DNA of 29,507 nt from CAIVAT01 sp037131145 (lineage in GTDB: Bacteria; Bacteroidota; Bacteroidia; Bacteroidales; FEN-979): positions 1 to 29,507 of the forward strand of contig JBAXRP010000024.1 in assembly GCA_037131145.1 (NCBI GenBank), read 5' to 3'. Under the pieces are notes generated by a model. The model made no database searches. It was not told where the DNA came from and saw nothing but the letters and a program-made list of their open reading frames with translations. How positions within the stretch are numbered: the stretch's first letter is position 1; each line of letters opens with the position of its first letter. Below are positions 15,967 through 25,100 of this stretch, piece by piece. Position numbers and translations under genes: made by a program.

Positions 15967-17052
15967 TCAAACTGTTAACAGAGCTTTTTTTGTCGCTTCG
16001 AGAAATGAAAAGCCCCACTTCTTACAGGGTTCCAAATGATTACCCTCACCCCATTCATTCCATGCGTTAATAAAAACAAAATTTTCCTGAGCGCTGAATG
16101 GATGAAAATCATGAAGGACTGTTTGAAGCCAAAAAGCATAATTTTCAGGCGTAGCATTAAGAAAAATGGTAGCGTCTGTCATTCTTCGAGCCGTATTATC
16201 CCACATTGGAACGACACATCTGTATCGTTTAAAGGAAATTTGTCTCCCTGATAGAATGTTCAATTCAGCCAATTCTGAATAGTTGAAAAACTTATGTTTG
16301 TAATTTCCATTATTCCCCTCTCCTGCATCCTTGATTAGGAGTTCAACCTGCTCTCCATTCATCAAAGGAGGCAAGTTCCACCAGTTGGGCTGAAATTCGA
16401 TAGCTGCATCAAATCCAAGCGTTTGCGGATCAACTTTTTGAATTTCATTTTCAAAATAACAAAGGTACAAATCACCGATCCCAAGCCGGATTGCTTCTTC
16501 ACGCCATATTTCCAAAGTTTTTTGAATATCAGGAAAAAAGACCGGTTTATAAATTATAAAGACTGGTTTTCCATCAACTCTGATGTATTCCGGGTCTTGA
16601 AACACTGTGCAAAGAAACCGAATGTGATCAAGATCATCGGAATGATTATATGTTTGATTAATAAGAATTTCTCCCGACGCACCATCCCAGGCACGCGTCC
16701 AATCCTCATTTGCCCATGCAAGACAAAAAGGGAAGGCGGGACGATGTGTCCGCAATTGTTCATCAATTGGAAAATTCAATAACCTTTTCCCATTAAACCA
16801 GTAATGATAATAACAAAAGCCATAGATACCATGCTGTCTTGCGATAGTGGACTGCAATTGGCGTACATCTGGATTCCGAAGATTATAATAAATATTATCA
16901 ACTGGTATATGCGGCTGATAGTGATTTCTTACCTGTGGTTTAGCTCTTTTTACATTATGCCATTCAGTGAATCCATTTCCCCACCACAGATCATTTTCAG
17001 GAATCGTATGATATTGAGGAAGATAAATTGCAATGGGACGGATTGTATTCAT
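15967..17052 (-). CDS. WbsX-type glycan biosynthesis protein (GH99-like fold)
   Basis: 361 aa. The N-terminus IAIYLPQYHTIPEND, then WWGNGFTEWHNVKRAKP, HYQPHIP, GFCYYHYWFNGKRLL, CLAWANEDWTRAWDG and near the end NAWNEWGEGNHLEP are the hallmark blocks of the WbsX family, found in O-antigen and capsule loci and sharing a GH99-like barrel. Members are annotated as glycosyltransferases or hydrolases; biochemical proof is thin. It is cytoplasmic, with no signal peptide. It is divergent from the sulfotransferase-like gene at 17217, and a dead GT2 fragment lies right after its stop. Family assignment is firm, activity is not. Confidence 0.92.
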   Translation of the reverse strand: MNTIRPIAIYLPQYHTIPENDLWWGNGFTEWHNVKRAKPQVRNHYQPHIPVDNIYYNLRNPDVRQLQSTIARQHGIYGFCYYHYWFNGKRLLNFPIDEQLRTHRPAFPFCLAWANEDWTRAWDGASGEILINQTYNHSDDLDHIRFLCTVFQDPEYIRVDGKPVFIIYKPVFFPDIQKTLEIWREEAIRLGIGDLYLCYFENEIQKVDPQTLGFDAAIEFQPNWWNLPPLMNGEQVELLIKDAGEGNNGNYKHKFFNYSELAELNILSGRQISFKRYRCVVPMWDNTARRMTDATIFLNATPENYAFWLQTVLHDFHPFSAQENFVFINAWNEWGEGNHLEPCKKWGFSFLEATKKALLTV

Positions 17053-17145
17053 GTCAGGAATTATTCCGATTCTTTGTCAAAACAACTGGGTAAAATTACT
17101 ATATTAAAATTTAAAGAAAAGAAAAATTCTCGATTCAATATTTTA

Positions 17146-17153
17146 TACTTTTG
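17146..17153 (+). promoter_or_regulatory. -7 promoter box upstream of the sulfotransferase-like gene
   Basis: TACTTTTG, an exact TAnnTTTG match, about 64 nt before ATG 17217. It overlaps a possible TTG start codon at 17151, which argues that the real start is further downstream. No TTG at the 19-nt spacing. Confidence 0.45.
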
Positions 17154-17216
17154 GTATTTCAAATCAAAAATGTATTCTTATTGAAAACCAACCAAAAAAC
17201 AACAACTTCTGATTTA

Positions 17217-18083
17217 ATGGGCCCTGTCGTTGTTGGCGGAGTTGGCGGAAGTGGAACAAGAGTAATCGCTGAAATCCTTTCTCTTCTTAGCTTTTATTTG
17301 GGAAACGATCTTAACGGACCGAAAGATTTTCTGTTATATACTCTGTTATTTAAACGCAAAAAGTGGTTTTATAAGAACAAAACTAATGAGAAGCTCCTGC
17401 GGGCAGGATTGCAATTATTGGAAAAGGAAGTTATTTCTCATGAACCCTTATCCTTTAATGAGATTTCCTATTTACTGAATGCTATTGTTTCAATGTCAAT
17501 ACATGGTCATAACCATCTTGGTCATGGAAAGTATTTTTGGCCTTTGATCAGAATAAAAAAAATGCTTTTTGAAAAGGATATTGATCTTTCACGGTTTAAC
17601 GGATGGGGATGGAAGGAGCCTAATTCACATTTGCTGATTACTCAAATGGATCAATATTTTGAAAATTTTAAATATATCCACACTGTAAGGCATGGACTGG
17701 ATATGGCATTTAGCGAAAACCAGCAGCAGTTGTATAATTGGGGACCTATGTTTGGCGTTAATTTACCAAAAACCAGTAAAGAAGTCCCTATGGCGTCCTT
17801 TCAATTCTGGGTTAAAGCAAATCGTTCAGCGCTTGAAAAAGGTAAAATAATGGGACCTAAAAAATTTTTATGGATTAATTACGATCAACTATGTATAAAT
17901 CCTGAACCCCAAATCCGCAGTTTATTATCTTTTTTAGAGATTTATCCAGATGAATTAATTGTAAGAAAGTGCGCAGAATTACCTATGGTTTCCGAGTCAT
18001 CCGGACGATTCCGTAACCATGATCTCGACGGATTTGACGACCAGAATTTGATGTACCTTAAATCGTTGGGATTTGTGATTTGA
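17217..18083 (+). CDS. Sulfotransferase-like protein (P-loop, PAPS type)
   Basis: 288 aa from ATG 17217. The frame stays open upstream to a TTG at 17151, but that codon lies inside a -7 box. The N-terminal VVVGGVGGSGTRVIAEIL is like the 5'-phosphosulfate-binding P-loop, and HTVRHGLDMAFS further on resembles the 3'-phosphate-binding Arg/Ser segment; WGWKEPNSHLL sits where sulfotransferases carry the KxP substrate-loop residues. Cytoplasmic, no signal peptide. It is the first of two plus-strand genes, with a methyltransferase 119 nt later. It probably adds sulfate to a glycan or lipid-linked sugar; a kinase-like or other P-loop function is a weaker alternative. No PAPS-making genes are in the window. 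Confidence 0.72.
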   Translation: MGPVVVGGVGGSGTRVIAEILSLLSFYLGNDLNGPKDFLLYTLLFKRKKWFYKNKTNEKLLRAGLQLLEKEVISHEPLSFNEISYLLNAIVSMSIHGHNHLGHGKYFWPLIRIKKMLFEKDIDLSRFNGWGWKEPNSHLLITQMDQYFENFKYIHTVRHGLDMAFSENQQQLYNWGPMFGVNLPKTSKEVPMASFQFWVKANRSALEKGKIMGPKKFLWINYDQLCINPEPQIRSLLSFLEIYPDELIVRKCAELPMVSESSGRFRNHDLDGFDDQNLMYLKSLGFVI

Positions 18084-18202
18084 GTTGTTTGTGAATCCCA
18101 CTTGCTTATTCATTGCTTATTTGTTTTTATTGAAGCTGGTAATAAAATAATACTTTGGAAATAAAAATAATTCAGTAACATTCATTAAAAAAAGATACGA
18201 TA

Positions 18203-18958
18203 ATGTTTTCAAAATTAATTTGGCAAACCGACAGGATGCTTTATGAGGATCTTATTTTTCGTTTGGAGCAAGTTCCCTCGGATAATTGGTATGGACAAGC
18301 GTTTTTCAGGTTGTTCAAACGAAAAAGGATTGTTGACAAGTACCAGGAATTTTTCCTTCGGCATGAGGATTTTCATCCTAAAAATATTTTTGAGTTGGGA
18401 ATTTTTGACGGGGGAAGTATTGCATTCTGGTTCGAACTCTTTAAGCCCAATAAGCACATTGCCATTGATTTCCTTGATCGGGAGGATAGCAGATATTTTG
18501 AAGAATATATACAATCCCGAGGGTTAGCAGATAAGATAAAAACCTATTGGAAAACGGATCAATCAGATAAAGACACCCTTCGTAAAATTGTCTCAGCAGA
18601 ATTTACCAACCCACTCGATCTTGTTATTGATGATGCTTCACATATGTATTTGCCAACAAGAGCAAGTTTTGAAACCCTTTTTCCTCTGATGAAACCAAGG
18701 GGATTATATATTATTGAGGATTGGGCATGGGGACATTGGCCGCAATATATCGCTGAGGAACATCTATGGTCAAAAATCGAATCGCCAACGAAATTTATTA
18801 CTAAGTTAATTGAAGCGGCTGGCACATCTGTTTCCGTGATTTCAAATATTTCAATCACCAAAGGGTTTGTAGTTGTTGAGAGAGGTGAAGAAATCATCGC
18901 CGATCCCACCAGTTTTAATATTGATAACTATATTATTAAGCGTCCAAATTTAATTTGA
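18203..18958 (+). CDS. SAM-dependent methyltransferase, Methyltransf_24/CmcI-like
   Basis: 251 aa. NIFELGIFDGGSIAFW forms motif I; IAIDFLDRED follows, then DLVIDDASHMYLPTRASFETLFPLMKPRG and YIIEDWAWGHWP, the acidic metal-site pattern (DDASH, EDWAW) seen in CmcI, macrocin O-methyltransferase and related sugar O-methyltransferases. So it likely methylates a hydroxyl on a sugar, with a divalent metal. Second methyltransferase of the cassette, different in type from the one at 11042. It runs in the same direction as the sulfotransferase-like gene and converges with the large sulfotransferase gene, 48 nt apart. Acceptor unknown. Confidence 0.85.
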   Translation: MFSKLIWQTDRMLYEDLIFRLEQVPSDNWYGQAFFRLFKRKRIVDKYQEFFLRHEDFHPKNIFELGIFDGGSIAFWFELFKPNKHIAIDFLDREDSRYFEEYIQSRGLADKIKTYWKTDQSDKDTLRKIVSAEFTNPLDLVIDDASHMYLPTRASFETLFPLMKPRGLYIIEDWAWGHWPQYIAEEHLWSKIESPTKFITKLIEAAGTSVSVISNISITKGFVVVERGEEIIADPTSFNIDNYIIKRPNLI

Positions 18959-19006
18959 AATGGAATTTTTCATTGATTTGGAATGGATTTTTCATTAAAT
19001 TTTCGA

Positions 19007-20563
19007 TCAGAATAACCTTAGAATTCTTTCGTAAAAGTATATTATTGGACGCAGAATTAGTTTTCCCGTTTTCCAGGTATTTGAATCATATATTTCCTGA
19101 ACGCATTTATCTTTCGTTATTATTATCTGCTGATAGTTTTGCATCCCTTCTGAAAGTTTCAAAATCTCATCTTTTTGCTGTTTGATTTTTTCTTCCTGTT
19201 GTCTCAGAGCAATCTCATTTTCATTCAATAGATTCTCTGTTAGCCTAAGTCTTTCAGTAATTATTTCGCTTTCATGATAAAATGTATTGAACAAATTTAT
19301 CTTATTATCAACAGTCAATTTCAGAGCGCCTTCTCCAAAAGCATTGTAAATTATTATAAATGTCAAACTATTTATTTTATTTGCGATAACATTCCTATTA
19401 AATGTTATATCGGGATTTTCTTCATGGAAAAACAGTAATTCCCGCGTCTTGTGTTTTTTAAATCTGGCTTTATAGAAATCATCCCCAGTGCAAAATTCAT
19501 TTAATTCAATCTTATTATTGCTTTGATCTGTAACTTCAATAACTTGAATCAAAAATGCTGACCTGCAATTTGCAGGGGTAAATATGATGGCGCTGATCTC
19601 GTTACAATCTGTAAGATCAAAAAATAACCTGTTAGCGCCTAAATAAACTGGTAAAACTATCTCTTTTTTTAATCCGTTACCATGCACTACAACCAAAGAA
19701 GCTTCTATTTTAGCGCCAAGTCCTTGAAAGAAGTTCATCTTGCTGTAAAAAGATGTACTTATATTGTCAATAACTTCAATATCCTGGCTTATAAATTTCC
19801 CATCTTTTCCTTTAGTAAGCTCTCTGTAAAGATCAGTGATTTCTGAAATGAAAGAATGTTCAGTTGGCATACCGGAAAAATTGTGATGTTTCAAATCTTT
19901 CTCCACAAATTCAAGAATCTGGGTTTTTAAAATTGGAGACATTTGAATTTCAAAGTGAAAGCTATGCAAAACATTTCGAAGCAGAGAAAAAGGATCCTGA
20001 ATAAGCTCATTAAAAACGATAAATGAACGTGAATAAGTCCGGGTGTGAAATTCGGCTTTAAGCATATAATCCATCCATAGCAAAAAAGATTTTTCTGTTG
20101 GAAAATGATTTCGTCGTTTCAGGGACGCTGCTACCTCCGCAGGATTTCTTACGCATATAATAAAATATGGTTGAATATTAAGCATTTTAAATACATCGAG
20201 ATAAAATGGTAATAGGATACTTAAACGAGGGTCTTTGATGAGCAGATGATCAGATTCAAAAAATTGCTGCTCGATAATACTTACTAATTCGTTTTTGAAA
20301 TCCATTAACGGATTTCCCATCCACCATTCTTTCCTGATTAAAAAGGTTTCATGCCATGAAGAGCCTAATGATTCCAGGAGTCGGTTATTCAGCAATATTA
20401 ATGGAATATTCTCAAAAAAGCCTTTCGGATTATCTTCTAACGGAGGAATAACAGATGTTCCTAAATTAAAACCCAGCATGCTAAAAATCCCTGAAGTTGT
20501 AGATGTTCCGCTCCGATGCATTCCAATAACCACAAGAGCTTTCCGATGCTTTTTAACATTCAT
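19007..20563 (-). CDS. Sulfotransferase-domain protein with beta-rich middle and C-terminal coiled coil
   Basis: 518 aa from ATG 20563, chosen over ATG 20584 because the left copy of the promoter-leader repeat also ends exactly at its gene's ATG. Residues about 8-250 are Sulfotransfer_3-like: LVVIGMHRSGTSTTSG (5'-PAPS loop), FFENIPLILLN, IKDPRLSILLPF and ICVRNPAEVAASLKRRN (3'-phosphate site). About 270-420 is a predicted beta-rich domain of a kind seen in glycan-modifying proteins. About 430-490 is a Glu/Gln/Lys coiled coil, ending with EIYDSNTWKTGKL, a C-terminal signature shared with some capsule glycosyltransferases. It is transcribed inward from the right-hand repeat promoter. Likely role: sulfation of the surface glycan. 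A non-sulfating P-loop transferase remains possible. Confidence 0.82.
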   Translation of the reverse strand: MNVKKHRKALVVIGMHRSGTSTTSGIFSMLGFNLGTSVIPPLEDNPKGFFENIPLILLNNRLLESLGSSWHETFLIRKEWWMGNPLMDFKNELVSIIEQQFFESDHLLIKDPRLSILLPFYLDVFKMLNIQPYFIICVRNPAEVAASLKRRNHFPTEKSFLLWMDYMLKAEFHTRTYSRSFIVFNELIQDPFSLLRNVLHSFHFEIQMSPILKTQILEFVEKDLKHHNFSGMPTEHSFISEITDLYRELTKGKDGKFISQDIEVIDNISTSFYSKMNFFQGLGAKIEASLVVVHGNGLKKEIVLPVYLGANRLFFDLTDCNEISAIIFTPANCRSAFLIQVIEVTDQSNNKIELNEFCTGDDFYKARFKKHKTRELLFFHEENPDITFNRNVIANKINSLTFIIIYNAFGEGALKLTVDNKINLFNTFYHESEIITERLRLTENLLNENEIALRQQEEKIKQQKDEILKLSEGMQNYQQIIITKDKCVQEIYDSNTWKTGKLILRPIIYFYERILRLF

Positions 20564-20712
20564 ATTTTTACCTATTACCGTCAAATCCTGTCATCCCACT
20601 ATAATTCAGGGCATTACGAAATTTAGCCTGGTCAAAGATACGCGAAAACAATCTATTTTCAATTATATGATTTTATAAATGTACGAAAACGCGACATAGT
20701 ATAAATATAAAT
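20561..20712 (-). repeat. Promoter-leader inverted repeat, right copy
   Basis: Reverse-complement partner of 9624-9775: about 85% identical over 152 bp with no gaps. Ends exactly at the ATG of the sulfotransferase gene (20563-20561). The most conserved block covers the promoter and the first transcribed bases (20662-20619). Confidence 0.93.
20633..20662 (-). promoter_or_regulatory. Bacteroidetes-type promoter (TTG-N19-TATCTTTG), right side
   Basis: On the minus strand TTG at 20662-20660, a 19-nt spacer and TATCTTTG at 20640-20633. Same boxes and spacing as the left copy. The leader to ATG 20563 is about 60-65 nt. Confidence 0.85.
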
Positions 20713-20959
20713 GTTTTGTTTTGTACAGCCAAAAGATACAAAGCGAAAACGCAACCAGCTTGCAATCATCCTGGCGGAAAGTAAAAAAACTATTTGGCGC
20801 CCCACTATACAGCGTTCACGATATGGAACGAGGAATAATAAGCGCACTGGATAAGGTCTTTGTAGCCTTAATCCATCTTATCTGCCACTTTCACCTGCTC
20901 GGCGACATTCAGTTATGGGCTTTTTGAAAATTAAATTTTTCTAAAGATCAAAGTATTTT
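20713..20959. other. Gap between the right repeat and the GT2 gene
   Basis: No intact gene. One plus-strand frame is open from 20701 to 20927 (contains SLQSSWRKVKKLF), without a good start, promoter or recognisable homology; it could be the tail of a decayed glycan gene, but this is not supported enough to call. No hairpin terminator seen. Confidence 0.35.
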
Positions 20960-20967
20960 TACTTTTG
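20960..20967 (+). promoter_or_regulatory. -7 promoter box of the GT2 gene at 20985
   Basis: TACTTTTG, an exact TAnnTTTG match, 17 nt before ATG 20985, giving a very short leader. The -33 position shows only a T-run. Confidence 0.5.
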
Positions 20968-20984
20968 TCGAAATTTTTAAACCG

Positions 20985-21788
20985 ATGTCCAAAACGCTCG
21001 TAATAATTCTGAATCACAACCTGCCTGAATATGCGAACTGGCTATACGATTCATTGAAAGAATTTCAGGGTGAAACATACGACGCCCTTGTTATGGATAA
21101 CTGTTCGAAGCCGGAACTGACGCCAGCTACAACTCATATTAGGATTGAGCAAAACATATATTGGGGTGGCGCTTTGAATGAGGCGTTCAAACTTGTGCTG
21201 AAGGATGACCGTTACGATTCCCTCCTCTTCCTTAATAATGATATTGAATTTACCGGCGACGTCTTTGTGAATCTTCTCAGACATGAATTGTTCAGCCACA
21301 AGTTTGCTATTGTCTCACCGTGTATTGCCGGGCGGGCGCAACCTTGGAAGCAAATGCAAAACTGGGGAAGCAGCAATCCACGAATCGTTAAATGGATTGA
21401 CCTTGTAGCACCTCTTTTTCATCGCAAGTTCATTGAAGAGATAGGACAATTCGACTCTGAATTATATTATGGCTGGGGACAGGAGCTGATCTGCTTTGAT
21501 GTTTGCCAGGAAAAAGGATGGAAGACTGGTGTTTGCGACCATATCAGTATTGTTCATTTTGGAATGCAGACTCTTGTTCAAAAGAAGATCTTCTACAATG
21601 AACCCTCTGAAAATGGTTCTATTGAAAAAACATTTACGCTTCAGGAAAGGCACGCATTAGCAATGAACGAATATCGTACTTATTTTGCTACTCACCCTCT
21701 GAAACATGGAAATATTGACGAGCTTCGCGCGTATGGAGAGCAATATTCTTTCAGGCGACCAACAGGCATCAAGGAATGGTTTTTTTAG
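20985..21788 (+). CDS. Family 2 glycosyltransferase (rhamnosyltransferase-like)
   Basis: 267 aa, no membrane segment. GT-A fold: LVIILNHNLPEYANWL at the N-terminus, TYDALVMDNCS, NIYWGGALNEAFKL, LLFLNNDIEF (NND takes the place of DXD), and VAPLFHRKFIEEIGQFDSELYYGWGQELICF, the acceptor/catalytic region of the GT2 family; HISIVHFGMQT is near the C-terminus. Cytoplasmic, using a nucleotide sugar. It stands alone just outside the right repeat, with its own -7 box. A decayed relative lies at 15709-15958 in the opposite direction, so this gene family was once present twice. The donor sugar is unknown; the rhamnosyltransferase label only reflects general resemblance. Confidence 0.88.
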   Translation: MSKTLVIILNHNLPEYANWLYDSLKEFQGETYDALVMDNCSKPELTPATTHIRIEQNIYWGGALNEAFKLVLKDDRYDSLLFLNNDIEFTGDVFVNLLRHELFSHKFAIVSPCIAGRAQPWKQMQNWGSSNPRIVKWIDLVAPLFHRKFIEEIGQFDSELYYGWGQELICFDVCQEKGWKTGVCDHISIVHFGMQTLVQKKIFYNEPSENGSIEKTFTLQERHALAMNEYRTYFATHPLKHGNIDELRAYGEQYSFRRPTGIKEWFF

Positions 21789-21955
21789 TAACAAACCTGC
21801 TTTTCATTTTTTTTATATACCTCAAGTGTCGGGATTTATTATTGTACTATTTATTATAGATAAAAGCTAATAACAGACGGGCAACTATCCGGTAATAAAA
21901 TGACCTGCTCCTTCCATTTGTTTTTCATCAGTCTAAATGCCCATTAAAATTCTTT
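21789..21955. other. Gap after the GT2 gene
   Basis: First half of a 357-nt interval between convergent genes. AT-rich; no open frame of note, no promoter box and no clear terminator hairpin were seen. The second half holds a gene remnant (21956-22051) and then about 95 nt of featureless AT-rich sequence before the T9SS gene. Confidence 0.4.
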
Positions 21956-22051
21956 TTAAAGCCTTCTAAACTTCTTGATCAGGGTAATTCCTAATCTATT
22001 CGCCAACTTCCATGTCATTGAATCATAAATTGTTTGTAATTCTGATTCGAT
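21956..22051 (-). pseudogene. C-terminal remnant of a glycan-cassette transferase
   Basis: Minus-strand frame reads ESELQTIYDSMTWKLANRLG and a basic tail ending in KKFRRL-stop, bounded upstream by an in-frame stop. It shares the Q-x-IYDS-x-TWK signature with the C-terminus of the sulfotransferase protein at 19007-20563. That signature normally closes capsule transferases behind a coiled coil, so this looks like the last 30 codons of a lost gene. Short, so confidence is moderate. Confidence 0.5.
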
Positions 22052-22145
22052 TTAAGCAGATCTGATTTTCACCAGACTATTTTCATTTTTAAACTATTTT
22101 TTTTCTTGTTCAAGGTCTGCGATGTATGAATATGCAGTTTGAATA

Positions 22146-25100
22146 TTAAGGGTTTATGTGGATTTTTCTGACCATAACTCCTGCATCGCCGGTAAGGCGA
22201 ACGATATAATATCCTGCCGGGAGATTCAGAACTGCCTGGTAAAGTCCGGGTTGGCTGATTTCATCTGAGAAGACCGTTTGCCCCGTCAGGTTGTAAATCT
22301 TCAGTTCGGATATGCCATGGTTTCTTACATAGACTGAATTTTCCCATGCATAAATTCCGGAAGCCGCCTGTTTTTCCTCTCCCGTACCATTAATTGCGAA
22401 TGAGAGCTGAAAACGTTCGGGGGAATCTGCTGAAGATGAACTGAAGGCGTAAACCGGTTCGGTAGCCAGGTTCTGAGTCTTGTTCAGTTTGAGGTCGGTA
22501 AGATATACATTCGTGCCGGGAATGCTCTTTATCAGTTCGATACTGAAGTCGCTGCCGTTGTTCCTGATGAAGCTTAGGGGAATGATTAGGCTATTGTTTA
22601 GCTCAGGCAGACAGTTAAGGGCATAATCCTTTTTCCTGCTTACGCTGTATAATTTTGGCGCATAGCCTGCAAGAAAATAACTGTCGTACAGGGGATCAAA
22701 ATCCTCCGTGGCGCCGGGATCAAAGGCTATTATGGTCTCCTGCGCGGTTTGTCCGGCAGGATCAACAGCCTTCAAAACAATGCGGTTTTCTTCAGACTCG
22801 CCTGATTTGTACCAGGGGACCACCGATGATATTCTCATAGATGACGCGGGAATAGTGAGTGAACCGCTGCCCGTGTTAGTTACATGGACCATGAAGCCAT
22901 TGGTTGCCGGGATCAGGTTTCCTGCGCCGATAGTTGTGTAGCTGGCATTGGACTCATTCCATATCTTGCAGGTGGCGTCTATGTTTGAGAGACTCCATGT
23001 GTTACCGGCGGCATTCCAGTCAATGGGGCAAGGAAAAGGATTCCCGAGCAGATAAAAGCCCTTGTACGTGGCTGTGCCGGTATTGGTCAGACCGCTTACA
23101 GGGATGTCTGAAGCATTGAGTGTACCCGTGAAGGATCTGGTTTGGGTCACGGCATATGCCGCAAGGTAGCCTTTGCCGGGAATGAAGTAACCTGAGCCGC
23201 TGGTTGCACCCAGAATATTGGCTGTAAACCAGTTCGGAGCAATGTCGCTGTTTTTATAATTAACCCATTGATCCGTGGGTTCCCACCATGCGTAGAAATC
23301 ATAATTCGAAGCCGTTGCATTGGTAAAGGCTGGGGCGATTGCCTGCGTTGCCACTGGTGAGCTGAGAAAATGCCAGCCATGGGTTCCATCGTTCCAGGAA
23401 GCAGGCGCCGCGATATGCCTCTCCACAGTTGCGCTTACTCCCGGGGTGGTATGATAGAGCATGCCTGTGCCAGAAGCTTCGCTGACCAGTACCAGTCCGG
23501 AAGAGCCGGCGCTGTTGGTCAGAGTCCCGTAAACAGCGAGCGCTTTGCCGGCATCTATTGTGAGAACGGCTCCCGAGGCGATGGTCAGGTTGTTGCAGCC
23601 CGAGTAGGATGCGGGAACGGTGGTTATATGAGGCGAATAAGTGGTTCCGCTTGGTATGGTTACGTTCTGAACACTCTCAGGGACTTTGCTCTGGGTCCAG
23701 TTAGTGGTCGTACTCCAGTTAGTTGAAGTACCACCTATCCACGTGACCACAATCTGCCCTTCAATGGCTCCCATAGTCGGTGTTGAAGCCCTTGTGACGC
23801 CTGAATAATCGGTGGTGATCTCTGTTCCGTCCACGCCCGGAAGGGCTACTTGTGGGTAGTAGCCAGAGGCGGTCGTCATGGGACCCTGGTAAACCGGGTC
23901 AAGATTTTTGCTGCCAACGTCCTGGCCGATTGCAGTTTGGAGATTTGCAAGCGTAGTTTGGTCAGCTCCATAATATCCGACAAGACTGCCATCATAATCA
24001 TTGAAATTGGTTGTTAATGTTCCCCCTGTGGCTGCATAATAAATGCAATATGGTTTTGCTCCCACGTTGCTTGATCGATAATTGTTGAAAATATTGTTCC
24101 TGAAGTTCCTGATATTGCTACTCCCAGCGCTGTACAGGCAATAGGAGTTCTGCGTGCAATTGCTTCCAGTGAAATACACTGTATTGAAATAGAAATTGCT
24201 GTTGTTTCCCGATGTGCCGGGTTCGTAAATCCCGTATAAGAGGGATTCGGTGTTTCCCGACAGACTGATGATGTTGTTCGCAAAGGAAGCCGCCCCTGCA
24301 TCGGCCTTGATGCCGTAAACTGAACTCGCATAGACATGATTGCTGGAGGTATAAACACTGTAGATAAAGTTCCCCGAAACGCTGCTGGCGGTTGAAGACC
24401 CTAAATAATAAATTCCGGCCACGCTTCCTGTAAAGCCGGGAAAAGTGTTGGATATATTGTAGATGGTGTTCCCTGTGATGGGCTGTGGTACTTCTGTGCT
24501 GTTATAAACAACAATCCCCCCAGCCGACAGCAGGTGGTTTGAAGCGGGGTTGTTCGACCAGGGCATATTGAGATCATGAACGGTATTGCCCGTGACCGAA
24601 TTCTTGCCTGAACCAATGTAAATCCCGTTTATCATGGAGGTGGCGCCGTCCGCATTATTGACGAGGTTTAACACTGTATTTCCCGATATGGTGTTGCCCG
24701 GACTGGTATTGTTTCCGCCATAATATATCCCGTATAAATTTGTCCCAAAGGTTGTCGAATTGCCCACGGTAATTGCCCCTATCGTATTTCCTGCCACCGA
24801 CATACTGCCGGCGCTCATGCAGTAGATGCCGTAACAATTAGCAGAAGTTGCTCCTGCCGTATAAGTTATTGACCCGGCGCCGCTGGAAGCGCCAATGATG
24901 TTCCTGCCTCCGGCAGCGCCAATATTCAGGTAGCCGTCCGATCCGGCGATTCCGTAAAATGACGCATTGCCTGAATTGGTCCAGGAGATGTTCTTTATGG
25001 TATTCCCGTTTACATTGGAGACAGCGGAATAGCCTACGATGATCCTGATACCATAAAAAACATTATTGCCGACGGCCTTTGTCAGAGCAGTCCCTCCACA

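Noticed and set aside
20701..20927. Plus-strand open frame containing SLQSSWRKVKKLF
   Set aside because: No ATG start in a suitable place, no recognisable domain and it starts inside the repeat; at most a gene remnant.
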